A DNA stretch of 64,000 nucleotides from positions 2,914,001 through 2,978,000 of the forward strand of contig NZ_CP017248.1 in NCBI RefSeq assembly GCF_001735805.1, read 5' to 3'. Shown here piece by piece: positions 51,442 through 60,937 of this stretch. How positions within the stretch are numbered: position 1 is the first letter of the stretch; each line of letters starts with the position of its first letter. Position numbers and translations under genes: made by a program. This stretch comes from Streptomyces fodineus (GTDB lineage Bacteria > Actinomycetota > Actinomycetes > Streptomycetales > Streptomycetaceae). The notes under the pieces were generated by a model that saw only the letters and a program-made list of their open reading frames with translations, did not search any database and was not told the DNA's origin.

Positions 51442-53901
51442 ATGGCCCGCCGCAGCACGAAGACCCCGCCGCCCGACGATTCGTACGAGGAGAAGATCCT
51501 CGACATCGACGTCGTGGACGAGATGCGTGGCTCCTACCTCGAGTACGCGTACTCGGTCATCTACTCGCGCGCCCTGCCGGACGCCCGTGACGGCCTCAAG
51601 CCGGTGCACCGCCGGATCGTGTACCAGATGAACGAGATGGGCCTGCGCCCCGACCGCAGCTACGTGAAGTGCGCGCGTGTCGTCGGCGAGGTCATGGGCA
51701 AGCTGCACCCGCACGGCGACGCGTCGATCTACGACGCCCTGGTGCGCATGGCCCAGCCCTTCTCCATGCGCGTGCCGCTGGTCGACGGCCACGGCAACTT
51801 CGGCTCGCTGGGCAACGACGACCCGCCGGCCGCCATGCGGTACACCGAGTGCCGGCAGGCCGAGGCGACGAGCCTGATGACCGAGTCGATCGACGAGGAC
51901 ACGGTCGACTTCGCGCCGAACTACGACGGCCAGGAGCGGGAGCCGGTGGCGCTGCCCGCCGCCTTCCCGAACCTGCTGGTGAACGGCTCCTCTGGCATCG
52001 CGGTCGGCATGGCGACGAACATGGCGCCGCACAACCTGCGCGAGGTGATCGCGGCCGCCCGCCACCTGATCAAGTACCCGAACGCGGACCTGGACGCGCT
52101 GATGAAGCACGTCCCGGGCCCGGACCTGCCCACCGGCGGCCGGATCGTCGGCCTGGACGGCATCCGGGACGCGTACGCGACGGGCCGCGGCACCTTCAAG
52201 ATGCGCGCGACGGTCTCGATCGAGACGGTGACCGCCCGCCGCCAGGGCCTGGTCGTCACCGAACTGCCCTTCACGGTCGGCCCCGAGAAGGTGATCGCCA
52301 AGATCAAGGATCTGGTGAACTCGAAGAAGGTCCAGGGCATCGCCGACGTCAAGGACCTCACCGACCGCGAGCACGGACTGCGCCTGGTCATCGAGATCAA
52401 GAACGGCTTCGTGCCGGAGGCGATCCTGGAGCAGCTGTACAAGCTGACCCCGATGGAGGAGTCCTTCGGCATCAACAACGTGGCGCTGGTGGACGGCCAG
52501 CCGCTCACGCTGGGCCTGAAGGAACTGCTGGAGGTCTATCTCGACCACCGCTTCGACGTCGTCCGGCGCCGCAGCGAGTTCCGCCGCACCAAGCGCCGCG
52601 ACCGGCTGCACCTGGTCGAGGGCCTGCTGACCGCGCTGGTCGACATCGACGAGGTCATCCGGCTCATCCGGTCCAGCGAGAACTCCGCGCAGGCCAAGGA
52701 GCGCCTGATGCGGCGCTTCTCGCTGAGCGAGGTGCAGACGCAGTACATCCTCGACACGCCGCTGCGCCGGCTCACCAAGTACGACCGCATCGAGCTGGAG
52801 GCGGAGAAGGACAAGCTCACCGCGGAGATCGAGGAGCTGACCCGCATCCTGGAGTCCGACGCGGAGCTGCGCAAGCTGGTCTCGGCCGAACTGGCCGCGG
52901 TGGCCAAGAAGTTCGGCACCGACCGGCGTACGGTCCTGCTGGAGTCCGCGGGCGCCCCGGTGGCCGTGGTGCCGCTGCAGGTGGCCGACGACCCGTGCCG
53001 GGTGCTGCTGTCCTCGACCGGGCTGCTGGCTCGTACGGCGACCGACGAGCCGTTCCCGGAGCAGGCGGGCGCCAAGCGCGTCAAGCACGACGTGATCGTC
53101 TCGGCGGTCCCGGCGACCGCACGCGGCGAGATCGGCGCGGTGACCTCGGCGGGCCGCCTGCTGCGGATCAACGTGGTCGACCTGCCCCAGCTGCCGGAGA
53201 CCGCGGCGGCACCGAACCTGTCCGGAGGCGCGCCGCTGGCGGAGTTCGTCTCCCTGGAGGACGACGAGACGGTGGTCTGCCTGACCACGCTGGACGAGTC
53301 GTCCCCGGGCCTGGCGCTCGGCACCGAGCAGGGTGTCGTCAAGCGCGTGGTGCCCGACTATCCGTCCAGCAAGGACGAGTTGGAGGTCATCACGCTCAAG
53401 GAGGGTGACCGGATCGTCGGCGCGGTGGAGCTGCGCACCGGCGAGGAGGACCTGGTCTTCATCACCGACGACGCGCAGCTGCTGCGCTTCCAGGCGTCCA
53501 TCGTGCGTCCGCAGGGCCGCCCGGCGGGCGGTATGGCGGGCATCAAGCTCGCCGAGGGCGCGAGGGTCATCTCGTTCACGGCGGTCGACCCGGCGGCCGA
53601 CGCCGTGGTGTTCACGGTGGCGGGCTCGCGCGGCACGCTGGACGACTCGGTGCAGACGACGGCCAAGCTGACGCCGTTCGACCAGTACCCGCGCAAGGGC
53701 CGCGCCACGGGCGGTGTGCGCTGCCAGCGGTTCCTCAAGGGCGAGGACTGCCTGTCGCTGGGCTGGGCGGGCCCGGTTCCCGCGCGTGCGGCGCAGAAGA
53801 ACGGCACCCCGGCGGACCTGCCGGAGCTGGACCCGCGCCGGGACGGCTCGGGCACATCGCTGCCGAAGACGGTCTCGGTGGTCGCGGGGCCGGTCTTCTA
53901 G
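51442..53901 (+). CDS. parC: DNA topoisomerase IV/gyrase subunit A (ParC)
   Basis: 819 residues. The breakage-reunion domain has catalytic Tyr in [10 protein letters not shown], and the quinolone pocket reads [14 protein letters not shown], with Ala where E. coli GyrA has Ser83. The six-bladed C-terminal domain follows, from about residue 510. The gyrase-specific GyrA box is not evident, and no gyrB is adjacent. That supports ParC acting with ParE in chromosome decatenation. GGAG lies upstream of the ATG. Confidence 0.9.
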   Translation: MARRSTKTPPPDDSYEEKILDIDVVDEMRGSYLEYAYSVIYSRALPDARDGLKPVHRRIVYQMNEMGLRPDRSYVKCARVVGEVMGKLHPHGDASIYDALVRMAQPFSMRVPLVDGHGNFGSLGNDDPPAAMRYTECRQAEATSLMTESIDEDTVDFAPNYDGQEREPVALPAAFPNLLVNGSSGIAVGMATNMAPHNLREVIAAARHLIKYPNADLDALMKHVPGPDLPTGGRIVGLDGIRDAYATGRGTFKMRATVSIETVTARRQGLVVTELPFTVGPEKVIAKIKDLVNSKKVQGIADVKDLTDREHGLRLVIEIKNGFVPEAILEQLYKLTPMEESFGINNVALVDGQPLTLGLKELLEVYLDHRFDVVRRRSEFRRTKRRDRLHLVEGLLTALVDIDEVIRLIRSSENSAQAKERLMRRFSLSEVQTQYILDTPLRRLTKYDRIELEAEKDKLTAEIEELTRILESDAELRKLVSAELAAVAKKFGTDRRTVLLESAGAPVAVVPLQVADDPCRVLLSSTGLLARTATDEPFPEQAGAKRVKHDVIVSAVPATARGEIGAVTSAGRLLRINVVDLPQLPETAAAPNLSGGAPLAEFVSLEDDETVVCLTTLDESSPGLALGTEQGVVKRVVPDYPSSKDELEVITLKEGDRIVGAVELRTGEEDLVFITDDAQLLRFQASIVRPQGRPAGGMAGIKLAEGARVISFTAVDPAADAVVFTVAGSRGTLDDSVQTTAKLTPFDQYPRKGRATGGVRCQRFLKGEDCLSLGWAGPVPARAAQKNGTPADLPELDPRRDGSGTSLPKTVSVVAGPVF

Positions 53902-54971
53902 CCCTCGTACGACGCCTGGTACGACTCCGCGTCGGGCTCCTCCTCGGAGCCCCGGACGTAGCGCAGGACGCCCCACATGCCGTGCTCGTCGGCGTGTGGG
54001 GCGTCGTGCCTGCACCCCTCCAGTTCCTTGCCGAGGGCCGCCGCGTCGATGCCGGAGCCGATCAGGACGAGCTGGGTGAGACGGGTGTCGTCGGCCGGCC
54101 GGGGCTCGGGGTAGAAGCGCAGGAACCGGCCGACGGCGTGCACGGCGTACCGGTTGAGGGTGTCGTACGGGCCGAAGCCGACGTATCCCTTGATCCGGTA
54201 CAGCCCCTCGGGCCGGCTGTCCAGGAACTCCATGAGCCGGCGCGGGTCCATGGGCACGTCGGAGGTGAACGACAGGCTGTCGTAGCCCGTGTGCAGGTGA
54301 CCGGCGTGATCATGCGTGTCGTGATCGTGCAGGTCGTCGAAGGACAGCTGCCCGATGCGCTCCTCGTTCGGCCGGCAGTCGAAGAGGAACTCCGGGTCGA
54401 TGCGGCCGTAGGTGGCCGGGACGACGGCGGCACGGTCCGCGAGGGACCGCACCAGAGCGAGTACCCGCTCGCCGTCCGCGGTCCGGTCGAGCTTGTTGAC
54501 CACCACCAGGTCGGCCAGGGCCAGGTGCCGGTCGATCTCGGGGTGCCGGGCACGGGTGTCGTCGAACTCGGCGGCGTCCACGACCTCGACCAGGCCGCCG
54601 TAGACGACCCTCGGGTGCTCGCTGGCCAGCACCATCCGCACGAGTTCCTGCGGTTCGGCGAGCCCGCTGGCCTCGATGACGATCACGTCGATGCCGGCGC
54701 CCGGGTCGGCCAGCCGGTCCAGGTAGAGGTCGAGTTCACTCGCGTCCACGGCGCAGCACAGACAGCCGTTGCCGAGCGAGACGGTCGAGTCGCCGAGGGC
54801 GCCCGCGACGGCCATCGCGTCGATCTCGATGGCCCCGAAGTCGTTGACGATCGCCCCGATACGGCTGCCTCCGCTGCGGTGCAGGAGGTGGTTGAGGAGC
54901 GTGGTCTTCCCGGAGCCCAGGAATCCGGCGAGCACGACGACCGGGATCTGCGGACCGCTGCTGTTCCCCAA
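53898..54971 (-). CDS. CobW/COG0523-family GTP-binding metallochaperone
   Basis: 357 residues. Walker A GFLGSGKTTLLNHLL, the metal-binding CLCC in GNGCLCCAV, EASGLAEPQEL and NKLD (VVNKLDRTADG) define the G3E GTPase family. A His-rich stretch (HDHDTHDHAGHLH) before the C-terminal CobW_C domain suits zinc or another transition metal. TTG 54971 is supported by GGAGAGAGG seven bases upstream. Its end overlaps the parC stop by four bases. Confidence 0.88.
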   Translation of the reverse strand: MGNSSGPQIPVVVLAGFLGSGKTTLLNHLLHRSGGSRIGAIVNDFGAIEIDAMAVAGALGDSTVSLGNGCLCCAVDASELDLYLDRLADPGAGIDVIVIEASGLAEPQELVRMVLASEHPRVVYGGLVEVVDAAEFDDTRARHPEIDRHLALADLVVVNKLDRTADGERVLALVRSLADRAAVVPATYGRIDPEFLFDCRPNEERIGQLSFDDLHDHDTHDHAGHLHTGYDSLSFTSDVPMDPRRLMEFLDSRPEGLYRIKGYVGFGPYDTLNRYAVHAVGRFLRFYPEPRPADDTRLTQLVLIGSGIDAAALGKELEGCRHDAPHADEHGMWGVLRYVRGSEEEPDAESYQASYEG

Positions 54972-54997
54972 CGGGTGACCTCTCTCCTGTGGACGGG

Positions 54998-55037
54998 TGG
55001 ACCGGGTCTCACATGGACCGGGTGGACCATGTGGACC
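54998..55037. repeat. TGGACC direct repeats upstream of the CobW gene
   Basis: TGGACC occurs at 54998, 55014, 55023 and 55032 (intervals 16, 9 and 9 bases), with a fifth CGGACC at 55044. It lies 27-75 bases before the TTG start. Possible operator. Confidence 0.35.
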
Positions 55038-55083
55038 GGCTGCCGGACCAGCATAAGAGGGCGTCGTCGTCCGCCCGTGGCGG

Positions 55084-56250
55084 TCAGAGCGCGGCCGGTA
55101 CCGCGACCGGCGGCCGCGGTCCCACATACCGCGCCACCGGCCGGATGATCTTCGAGTCGGCCGCCTGTTCCAGGATGTTGGCGCTCCAGCCCACCACCCG
55201 TGCCGCCGCGAAGGTGGGGGTGAACATCTCGCGGGGCAGGCCGCAGAGTTCCATGACCACGCCGGCGTAGAACTCGACGTTGGTGTGGAGTTCGCGGCCG
55301 GGCTTCAGCTCGGCGAGGATCGCCTCGACCCGGCGCTCGACCTCCACCGCGAAGTCCACGCGCGGACCGCCGAAGCCGAGGGCGATCTCCCGCAGCATCC
55401 GCGAACGGGGGTCCTCCGTGCGGTAGATGGCGTGTCCGAAGCCCATGATCCGGTCACCGGCGAGCACCCGCTCCCGGATCCAGGGGTCGATCCGGTCCGG
55501 CGTGCCGATGGCGTCCAGGGTGTCCAGGGCCCGGCTGGGCGCGCCTCCGTGCAGCGGCCCCGACAGGGCGCCCACGGCACCGGTCAGACAGGCCGCCGCG
55601 TCGGCGCCGGTGGAGGCGATGACCCGGGCGGTGAAGGTTGATGCATTGAATCCGTGATCAATGGTGGAGATCAGGTATTGCTCGACCGCTCGGGCCCGCC
55701 GCGGCTCGGGCTCCGCACCCTTCAGCATGTACAGGTAGTTGGCCGCGTAGGGAAGGTCCTCGCGCGGCTCGACCGGGTCCAGCCCCTGCCCGAGCCGGTA
55801 CAGCGCGGTGAGCAGCGTGGGTACGGCGGCACACACGGCCACGGTGTCGGCGCGGCGCCGGTCCCCGTCGATGTCGTACACCGGTCGCAGTCCCCGCGCC
55901 GAACCCAGCAGGGACAGGGCCGTACGCAACCCGGACAGCGGGCCGGAGACGCGGCTCGCCGCGGCGATCGCCGGCAGCGCCACGCGGACCTCCTCGGGCA
56001 GCCGCCGCAGCGCCGCGGTCTCGGCGGTGAAGGCGGCGCGGCGCTCGGCGTCCGGAAGCGTGCCGTGGACCAGGAGGTGCCAGACGTCCTCGAAGCCGCG
56101 GGCCTGCGCGAGTTCGACGGCCGAGTACTGGCGGTAGTGGTAGAAGCCCTCCCGTCCCCGGACGTCCCCGATCTCGGTCTCGGTGACGACGACACCGGCG
56201 AGTCCGCGCGGTGCGTCGATGAGCGGGGTTGCGGTGCTGTTGATGGCCAT
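55084..56250 (-). CDS. Citrate synthase family protein (citrate/2-methylcitrate synthase)
   Basis: 388 residues condensing oxaloacetate with an acyl-CoA. Catalytic histidines are in GPLHGGAPSRALDTL and MGFGHAIYRTEDPR. The third catalytic position reads NVEFYAGVV, Glu where classical enzymes have Asp (NVDFY). The C-terminal Arg region is QAADSKIIRPVARYVGPRPP. GGGAGGAG precedes the ATG. Divergent from a helix-turn-helix-containing paralogue over a palindromic spacer. Confidence 0.88.
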   Translation of the reverse strand: MAINSTATPLIDAPRGLAGVVVTETEIGDVRGREGFYHYRQYSAVELAQARGFEDVWHLLVHGTLPDAERRAAFTAETAALRRLPEEVRVALPAIAAASRVSGPLSGLRTALSLLGSARGLRPVYDIDGDRRRADTVAVCAAVPTLLTALYRLGQGLDPVEPREDLPYAANYLYMLKGAEPEPRRARAVEQYLISTIDHGFNASTFTARVIASTGADAAACLTGAVGALSGPLHGGAPSRALDTLDAIGTPDRIDPWIRERVLAGDRIMGFGHAIYRTEDPRSRMLREIALGFGGPRVDFAVEVERRVEAILAELKPGRELHTNVEFYAGVVMELCGLPREMFTPTFAAARVVGWSANILEQAADSKIIRPVARYVGPRPPVAVPAAL

Positions 56251-56286
56251 GGTTCTCCTCCCTGGACTTGATCCGACTGTCCATGC

Positions 56287-56321
56287 TTGACTAATTGCTT
56301 GTCAATATTGATTCAATCAAT
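56287..56321. promoter_or_regulatory. AT-rich double palindrome between the divergent citrate synthases
   Basis: TTGAC-N9-GTCAA at 56287-56305 is followed at once by ATTGAT-TCA-ATCAAT at 56307-56321. AT-rich inverted repeats in a 70%-plus GC background, between divergent starts, are strong operator candidates. Confidence 0.55.
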
Positions 56322-56354
56322 GCACAGCCATCAAGGTATGCGGAGGCGGCTACG

Positions 56355-57620
56355 GTGACCCCCATGCGCGATCACGAACCCGCTCCCGGCCGTCCCGGAC
56401 GAAGGCTGACCACCAAGGAGACCGCCGAACTGCTCGGTGTGAAGCCGGAGACGGTGTACGCGTACGTGAGCCGCGGCCTGCTCAGCAGCAGACGCGAGCC
56501 CGGCGGCCGTGCCAGCACCTTCGAGGCGAAGGAGGTCGAGGCGCTCGCCCGGCGCAACCGGCGCGAGGCGGCCGGGACCCCGGGCAGCGGCGGAGACCTG
56601 TCCGTCCGTACCCGCATCACGCTGATCGAGCGGGACCGGTACTTCTTCCGGGGCGTGGACGCCGTGGAACTGGCCATGCGTCACTCCTACGAGGAGGTCG
56701 CGGAGTGGCTGTGGACGGGCCGGCCGGCGCCGGGCGTCACCTTCTCCGCGCCCGGCCCCACCGTCGAGATCGCCCGCCGCGCGGTGAACGCCCTGTCCGA
56801 GCACGCCTCCCCCACCGACCGGCTGCGCGTGGCGGCCATCGCCGCGGCCGCCGAGGACCCGCTGCGCTTCGACCTCGCCGAGGACGCCGTGCTGAACACC
56901 GCGCGGATCCTCATCCCCACGCTGGTCGCCGCCCTGCCGCCGGTCCGGCACAGCCACAAGGACGGCGGCCCGCTCGCCCAGCGGCTCTGGGGCCGGCTCA
57001 CCGGCCGCCCCGCCGACGAGGCGTCCCTGCGCGTCCTGGACACCGCCCTCGCCCTGCTCGCCGACCATGACCTGGCCGCCTCCACGCTCGCCGTCCGGGT
57101 CGCCGCCTCGGCCCGCGCGCACGCCTACGCGGCCGTCTCGGCCGGGCTCGGCGTCCTGGAGGGCCCGCTGCACGGCGCCGCGAGCGGCCTGGCCCACCGC
57201 ATGCTGCTCGACGTGCTCGACCAGGGCACGGCGGTCCCGGTGATCGCCGACGAACTGCGCGCGGGGCGCCGGGTCCCCGGGCTCGGCCACCGGCTGTACA
57301 CCGGCGAGGATCCCCGCGCGAGCGCGCTGTTCGGCCTCCTGGAGCAGGTACCGCACGCGGAGTCCGCCCTGCTCGCCGCCCGGGACATCGTGGCCACGAC
57401 CGCCCGGCACACCCCGCTGCACGCCAACGTCGACCTGGCCCTGGCGGTCTTCACCGCGTCCAGCGGCATGCCCGCCACGGCCGGCGAGACGATCTTCGCC
57501 GTGGCGCGGACGGCGGGCTGGATCGCCCACGCCCTGGAGGAGTACGGCGAACGCCCGATGCGCATGCGCCCGGTCGGCCATTACGTCGGACCGCGCCCTC
57601 CGCAGCCGCTCCCGGAGTAG
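56355..57620 (+). CDS. Citrate synthase-like protein with N-terminal MerR/excisionase-type helix-turn-helix
   Basis: 421 residues. Residues ~15-60 form a DNA-binding-like domain (LTTKETAELLGVKPETVYAYVSRGLLSSRR, shown here as a 30-residue span; key motif ETAELLGVKPETVYAY). A citrate-synthase fold follows with histidine positions in EGPLHGAASGL and PGLGHRLYTGEDPRA. Asp is present in HANVDLALAVF, but the following Tyr is missing. GTG 56355 has GGAGG eight bases upstream. It may be an enzyme, a metabolite-sensing regulator of the divergent citrate synthase, or both. Confidence 0.85.
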   Translation: MTPMRDHEPAPGRPGRRLTTKETAELLGVKPETVYAYVSRGLLSSRREPGGRASTFEAKEVEALARRNRREAAGTPGSGGDLSVRTRITLIERDRYFFRGVDAVELAMRHSYEEVAEWLWTGRPAPGVTFSAPGPTVEIARRAVNALSEHASPTDRLRVAAIAAAAEDPLRFDLAEDAVLNTARILIPTLVAALPPVRHSHKDGGPLAQRLWGRLTGRPADEASLRVLDTALALLADHDLAASTLAVRVAASARAHAYAAVSAGLGVLEGPLHGAASGLAHRMLLDVLDQGTAVPVIADELRAGRRVPGLGHRLYTGEDPRASALFGLLEQVPHAESALLAARDIVATTARHTPLHANVDLALAVFTASSGMPATAGETIFAVARTAGWIAHALEEYGERPMRMRPVGHYVGPRPPQPLPE

Positions 57621-57691
57621 GACGCCGATCCGCAGCCCCGAAGCCGCCCGGAGCAGTACACGGCCACGGCCGGAAGTCGCCCCAGGGAGAG

Positions 57692-57710
57692 TCAGGTTAG
57701 GCTCACCTGT
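57692..57710 (+). promoter_or_regulatory. Iron box (DmdR1/IdeR type) abutting the start codon
   Basis: TCAGGTTAGGCTCACCTGT matches the 19-bp actinobacterial iron box TTAGGTTAGGCTCACCTAA at 16 of 19 positions. Its last base touches the GTG start of the downstream gene, and its TAGGCT could serve as the -10 element. Confidence 0.75.
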
Positions 57711-58652
57711 GTGAGTAGGTGTGCGACCGTCTCCCGGAGCCTCGACGAGCCCGTTTCCGGCACGGCGGCCACGGCGACGACGTGGCTGCTGCTGGAACAG
57801 CCCGGACCGTGGGGTACCAAGGCACTCACTTCGAGCCACCTGGACCCCGCGCTGGGCCGGGAGCTGGACGCGGCCGCCGAGGGGACCGGCGTACGCGTCG
57901 CGCTCATCCGGCGCCCCGGGCGCCACGCCGACCCCGGCACGCCCGCCATCCGGCAGCTGTACGCCGCCCACACCGTGCCGGGCCGCGTGTGGCTGCACAG
58001 CGCCACGACCCGCGACCCCGCTCGGCTGCTCGGCCTCGACTTCGCCGCTCTCGGAGCGGGCGACCACCGTTCCTTCGGCGCCGCGCTCGGCGGGCGGCCG
58101 CACGGCGGCGACCCGCTCGCGCTCGTGTGCACCAACGGCAAGCGCGACCGCTGCTGCGCCCTCCTGGGCCGCCCCCTCGCCACCGAACTGGCCGCCTCGG
58201 GCGTGCGCGGCGTCTGGGAGGTCACCCATCTGGGTGGACATCGCTTCTCGCCGACGGTGCTCGTCCTGCCGTACGGCTACGCCTACGGCCGCGCCGAGGC
58301 GCACACCATCAAGGAGGCGCTGCACGGCGTCCAGGAGGGGCGCGTGGTGGCCGAGGGGTGCCGGGGCTGCTCGGCCTGGGAACGCCCCGGTCAGGCTGCC
58401 GAGCTGGCCGTCCGGTCGGTCGCGGGCGAGTACCGGGCGGGGGTGCTGAGCGTCGTACGGACCGAGGGCGCGGCCCCGCACTGGGAGGTCACCGTCGGAC
58501 ACGCCGACGGCCGCCGCTGGCGGGTGACCGTGGCGCAGGGCGCGTCGCTGCCGCCCCGCCCGGAGAGCTGCGGTGCGGCGGTACTGGGCACGCCCGCGCG
58601 GATGGACGTGATGGCCGTACGTGAGCTGAGGCCGACAGCGCTGGCGAGCTGA
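57711..58652 (+). CDS. Sucrase/ferredoxin-like family protein
   Basis: 313 residues. Thioredoxin-like ferredoxin core with Cys-bearing LVCTNGKRDRCCALLGRPLA and the later GCRGCSAWERPGQ. The C-terminal HVGGHRFSPT-type motif appears as THLGGHRFSPTVLVLPYG. These are possible iron-sulfur ligands. GTG 57711 has no room for a ribosome-binding site because the iron box ends at the base before it; the transcript is likely leaderless. Regulation by iron and a redox role are inferred, perhaps in siderophore-iron reduction. Confidence 0.82.
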   Translation: MSRCATVSRSLDEPVSGTAATATTWLLLEQPGPWGTKALTSSHLDPALGRELDAAAEGTGVRVALIRRPGRHADPGTPAIRQLYAAHTVPGRVWLHSATTRDPARLLGLDFAALGAGDHRSFGAALGGRPHGGDPLALVCTNGKRDRCCALLGRPLATELAASGVRGVWEVTHLGGHRFSPTVLVLPYGYAYGRAEAHTIKEALHGVQEGRVVAEGCRGCSAWERPGQAAELAVRSVAGEYRAGVLSVVRTEGAAPHWEVTVGHADGRRWRVTVAQGASLPPRPESCGAAVLGTPARMDVMAVRELRPTALAS

Positions 58653-58674
58653 ACGACCGCCGTTTCACGCAGGG

Positions 58675-58712
58675 CCGCCTCATTCCAGAACGACCGCCTC
58701 ATTCAAGAACGG
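58675..58712. repeat. Tandem 19-bp direct repeat
   Basis: CCGCCTCATTCCAGAACGA at 58675 is followed directly by CCGCCTCATTCAAGAACGG, with two mismatches. It lies upstream of the kinase/regulator remnant. Spacing is consistent with two-component regulator sites. Confidence 0.45.
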
Positions 58713-58774
58713 GTCAAGAGATCCCCACCACATCCCCTGGGGCGCGTCGGGCCCACCCACGTACCGTCGTGCGT

Positions 58775-59328
58775 ATGAGCCCCCTCCTCCCGCACGCCGT
58801 CTGCGCCTCGGTCTGCCACGGCGGGTGTTCTCGCAGGTGCTGCTGATGCAGGTGGCGATCGCCGCGGGGGTCACGGTGCTCGCGACCGGGCTCTTCCTGG
58901 CGCCGCTGAGCAAGCAGCTGGACCAGGAGGCCATGCGCAGGGCACTGGCCATCGCCGAGACCACGGCCCAGGACCCGCAGATCGCCGAGGGTGTGCTGAC
59001 CACCCCGCCGACCAGCGACGGCCCGGTGCAGAAAGAGGCCGAGCGGATCCGGAAGGCCACGCACGCCGAGTACATCGTCGTGCTGGACCGGCACTGGCTG
59101 CGCTGGTCGAGCGGCCACTCGGAGCCCACGACCGATCTGATCTGCGGCGTCCTGCACCGCGCCGACCAGCCGCTGTCGGCCCACGAGGTGGCCGCCCGGA
59201 CCGGCCTGAGCCGCTCCACCGCCCAGCGCTATCTCCGCCACCTGGAACAGGCGGGCCGTCTGCGGCTCTACCTGAAGTACGGCGACACCGGCCGGCCGGA
59301 GCACCGCTACGCCTGGGTGGCGCCCTAG
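58775..59328 (+). pseudogene. Fusion remnant of a CitA/DcuS-type sensor kinase and its CitB-type response regulator
   Basis: The 5' part encodes a kinase N-terminus: basic RRLRLGLPRRVFSQVLLMQ, a membrane helix (VAIAAGVTVLATGLFLAPL) and the start of a periplasmic PAS sensor (KEAERIRKATHAEYIVVLDR). After LRWSSGHSEPT it switches abruptly to the C-terminal helix-turn-helix of a response regulator: LSAHEVAARTGLSRSTAQRY and YLKYGDTGRPEHRYAWV. HAMP, kinase and receiver domains are missing. The ATG at 58775 is out of frame with the body; GTG 58825 is the first in-frame start. An intergenic deletion of roughly 1.5-2 kb is implied. Confidence 0.75.
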
Positions 59329-59344
59329 CCGGCCGTACGGCGCG

Positions 59345-60937
59345 CTACACCGCCCCGGCGCCGGTCAGCGACCGCACCTCCGTCTCGGCGTACTTGGCCT
59401 CGTCGGCGACCTCGTCCGAGGTGATCGTGCCGAGCCAGCCGGCGAGGAAGCCGAGCGGGATGGAGACGATGCCCGGGTTCTGCAACGGGAAGTACTGGAA
59501 GTCGACGTCCGGGAAGAGCGAGGCCGGGCTGCCGGACACCACCGGGGAGAGCAGCACCAGTCCGAGCGCCGGGATCAGCCCGCCGTATACGGCCCATACC
59601 GCACCGCGGGTGGTGAAGCCGCGCCAGAACAGCGAGTACAGCAGCACCGGGAGGTTGGCCGACGCGGCGACGGCGAAGGCCAGGCCGACGAGGAACGCGA
59701 CATTGAGGTCGCGGGCCAGCAGACCGAGCGCGATCGCCACGACCCCGATGCCGACCGCCGCCCACCGCGCCACCACCACCTCGCTGCGCGCCTTGCCGCC
59801 CGGCCGCCGCAGCGACGCGTACAGGTCGTGAGCCACCGATGCCGACGAGGCGAGCGTGATACCGGCGACCACGGCGAGGATCGTGGCGAAGGCGACGGCG
59901 GCGACGACCGCGAACAGGACCGTGCCGCCGGTGGAGCCCGCGCCGCCGCCCAGGTCGAGGGCGAGCAGCGGCACCGCCGTGTTCCCGGCCGCGTTCGAAC
60001 CGCGCACCGCATCCGTCCCCACCAGCGCGGCCGCCCCGAAGCCGAGGACGATCGTCATCAGGTAGAAGCCGCCGATCAGACCGATGGACCACACCGCGGA
60101 ACGACGGGCCGCCCGCGCGGTGGGCACGGTGTAGAAGCGGGACAGGATGTGCGGCAGTCCCGCCGTGCCCAGCACCAGGGCGAGCCCCAGGCTGATGAAG
60201 TCCAGACGGGCCGTCCACGTCCCGCCGTACTTCAGGCCCGGCGCCAGAAACGCCCTTCCGTGACCGCTGCGGTCCGCGGCCGTGATCAGCAGCCGGTCGA
60301 TGTCTCCGTGGAAGCGCAGCAGGACGAGCGCGGTCAGCGCGATCGTGCCGCTCAGCAGCAGCACCGCCTTGACGATCTGGATCCAGGTGGTGGCCCGCAT
60401 CCCTCCCAACGACACATAGATCACCATGAGCGCGCCGACCCCGATGACCGCCCAGGCCTGCGCGGCGCCGCCTGTCCGGCCGAGCAGGAGCGCCACCAGA
60501 CTGCCCGCGCCGACCATCTGCGCCACCAGATACAGAACGGACACCGTGACCGAGGAAGTTCCCGCGGCGATCCGCACCGGCCGCTCGGTCATGCGCGCGG
60601 CCACCACATCCGCCAGGGTGAACCGCCCGCAGTTGCGCACGAGTTCGGCCACCAGGAACAGCACCACCAGCCAGGCCACGAGGAAGCCCACGACATAGAG
60701 CATCCCGTCGTACCCGTACACCGCGATGAGCCCGGTGACCCCGAGGAACGAGGCGGCCGACATGTAGTCACCCGCGATGGCAAAACCATTCTCCATCGGA
60801 GAGAACAGCCGTCCGCCGGCGTAGAACTCCTCCGCCGAACCGCGCCGGCGACGGCTCACCCACGTCGTGATCCCGAGGGTGACGGCCACGAAACCACTGA
60901 ACAGCAGCAGCGCCAGCGTCTGATGCCCACCGGTCAC
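59345..60937 (-). CDS. Sodium:solute symporter (ActP-like cation/acetate symporter)
   Basis: 530 residues with about 13 hydrophobic helices. The SSS core shows EEFYAGGRLFSPMENGFAIAGDYMSAASFLG, quoted as the span after residue 35 with key motif AIAGDYMSAASF. GTAGLPHILSRFYTVP, matching the ActP/MctC subgroup for acetate, propionate or pyruvate, follows. GTG 60937 has GGGGAG upstream and overlaps the DUF485 stop. The DUF485 partner plus remnant regulatory genes next door suggest carboxylate uptake. Confidence 0.9.
   Translation of the reverse strand: MTGGHQTLALLLFSGFVAVTLGITTWVSRRRRGSAEEFYAGGRLFSPMENGFAIAGDYMSAASFLGVTGLIAVYGYDGMLYVVGFLVAWLVVLFLVAELVRNCGRFTLADVVAARMTERPVRIAAGTSSVTVSVLYLVAQMVGAGSLVALLLGRTGGAAQAWAVIGVGALMVIYVSLGGMRATTWIQIVKAVLLLSGTIALTALVLLRFHGDIDRLLITAADRSGHGRAFLAPGLKYGGTWTARLDFISLGLALVLGTAGLPHILSRFYTVPTARAARRSAVWSIGLIGGFYLMTIVLGFGAAALVGTDAVRGSNAAGNTAVPLLALDLGGGAGSTGGTVLFAVVAAVAFATILAVVAGITLASSASVAHDLYASLRRPGGKARSEVVVARWAAVGIGVVAIALGLLARDLNVAFLVGLAFAVAASANLPVLLYSLFWRGFTTRGAVWAVYGGLIPALGLVLLSPVVSGSPASLFPDVDFQYFPLQNPGIVSIPLGFLAGWLGTITSDEVADEAKYAETEVRSLTGAGAV

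Noticed and set aside
57719..58624. Alternative ORF in another frame over the ferredoxin-like gene
   Set aside because: Lacks the family motifs seen in the 57711 frame and has Arg/Pro-rich shadow composition.
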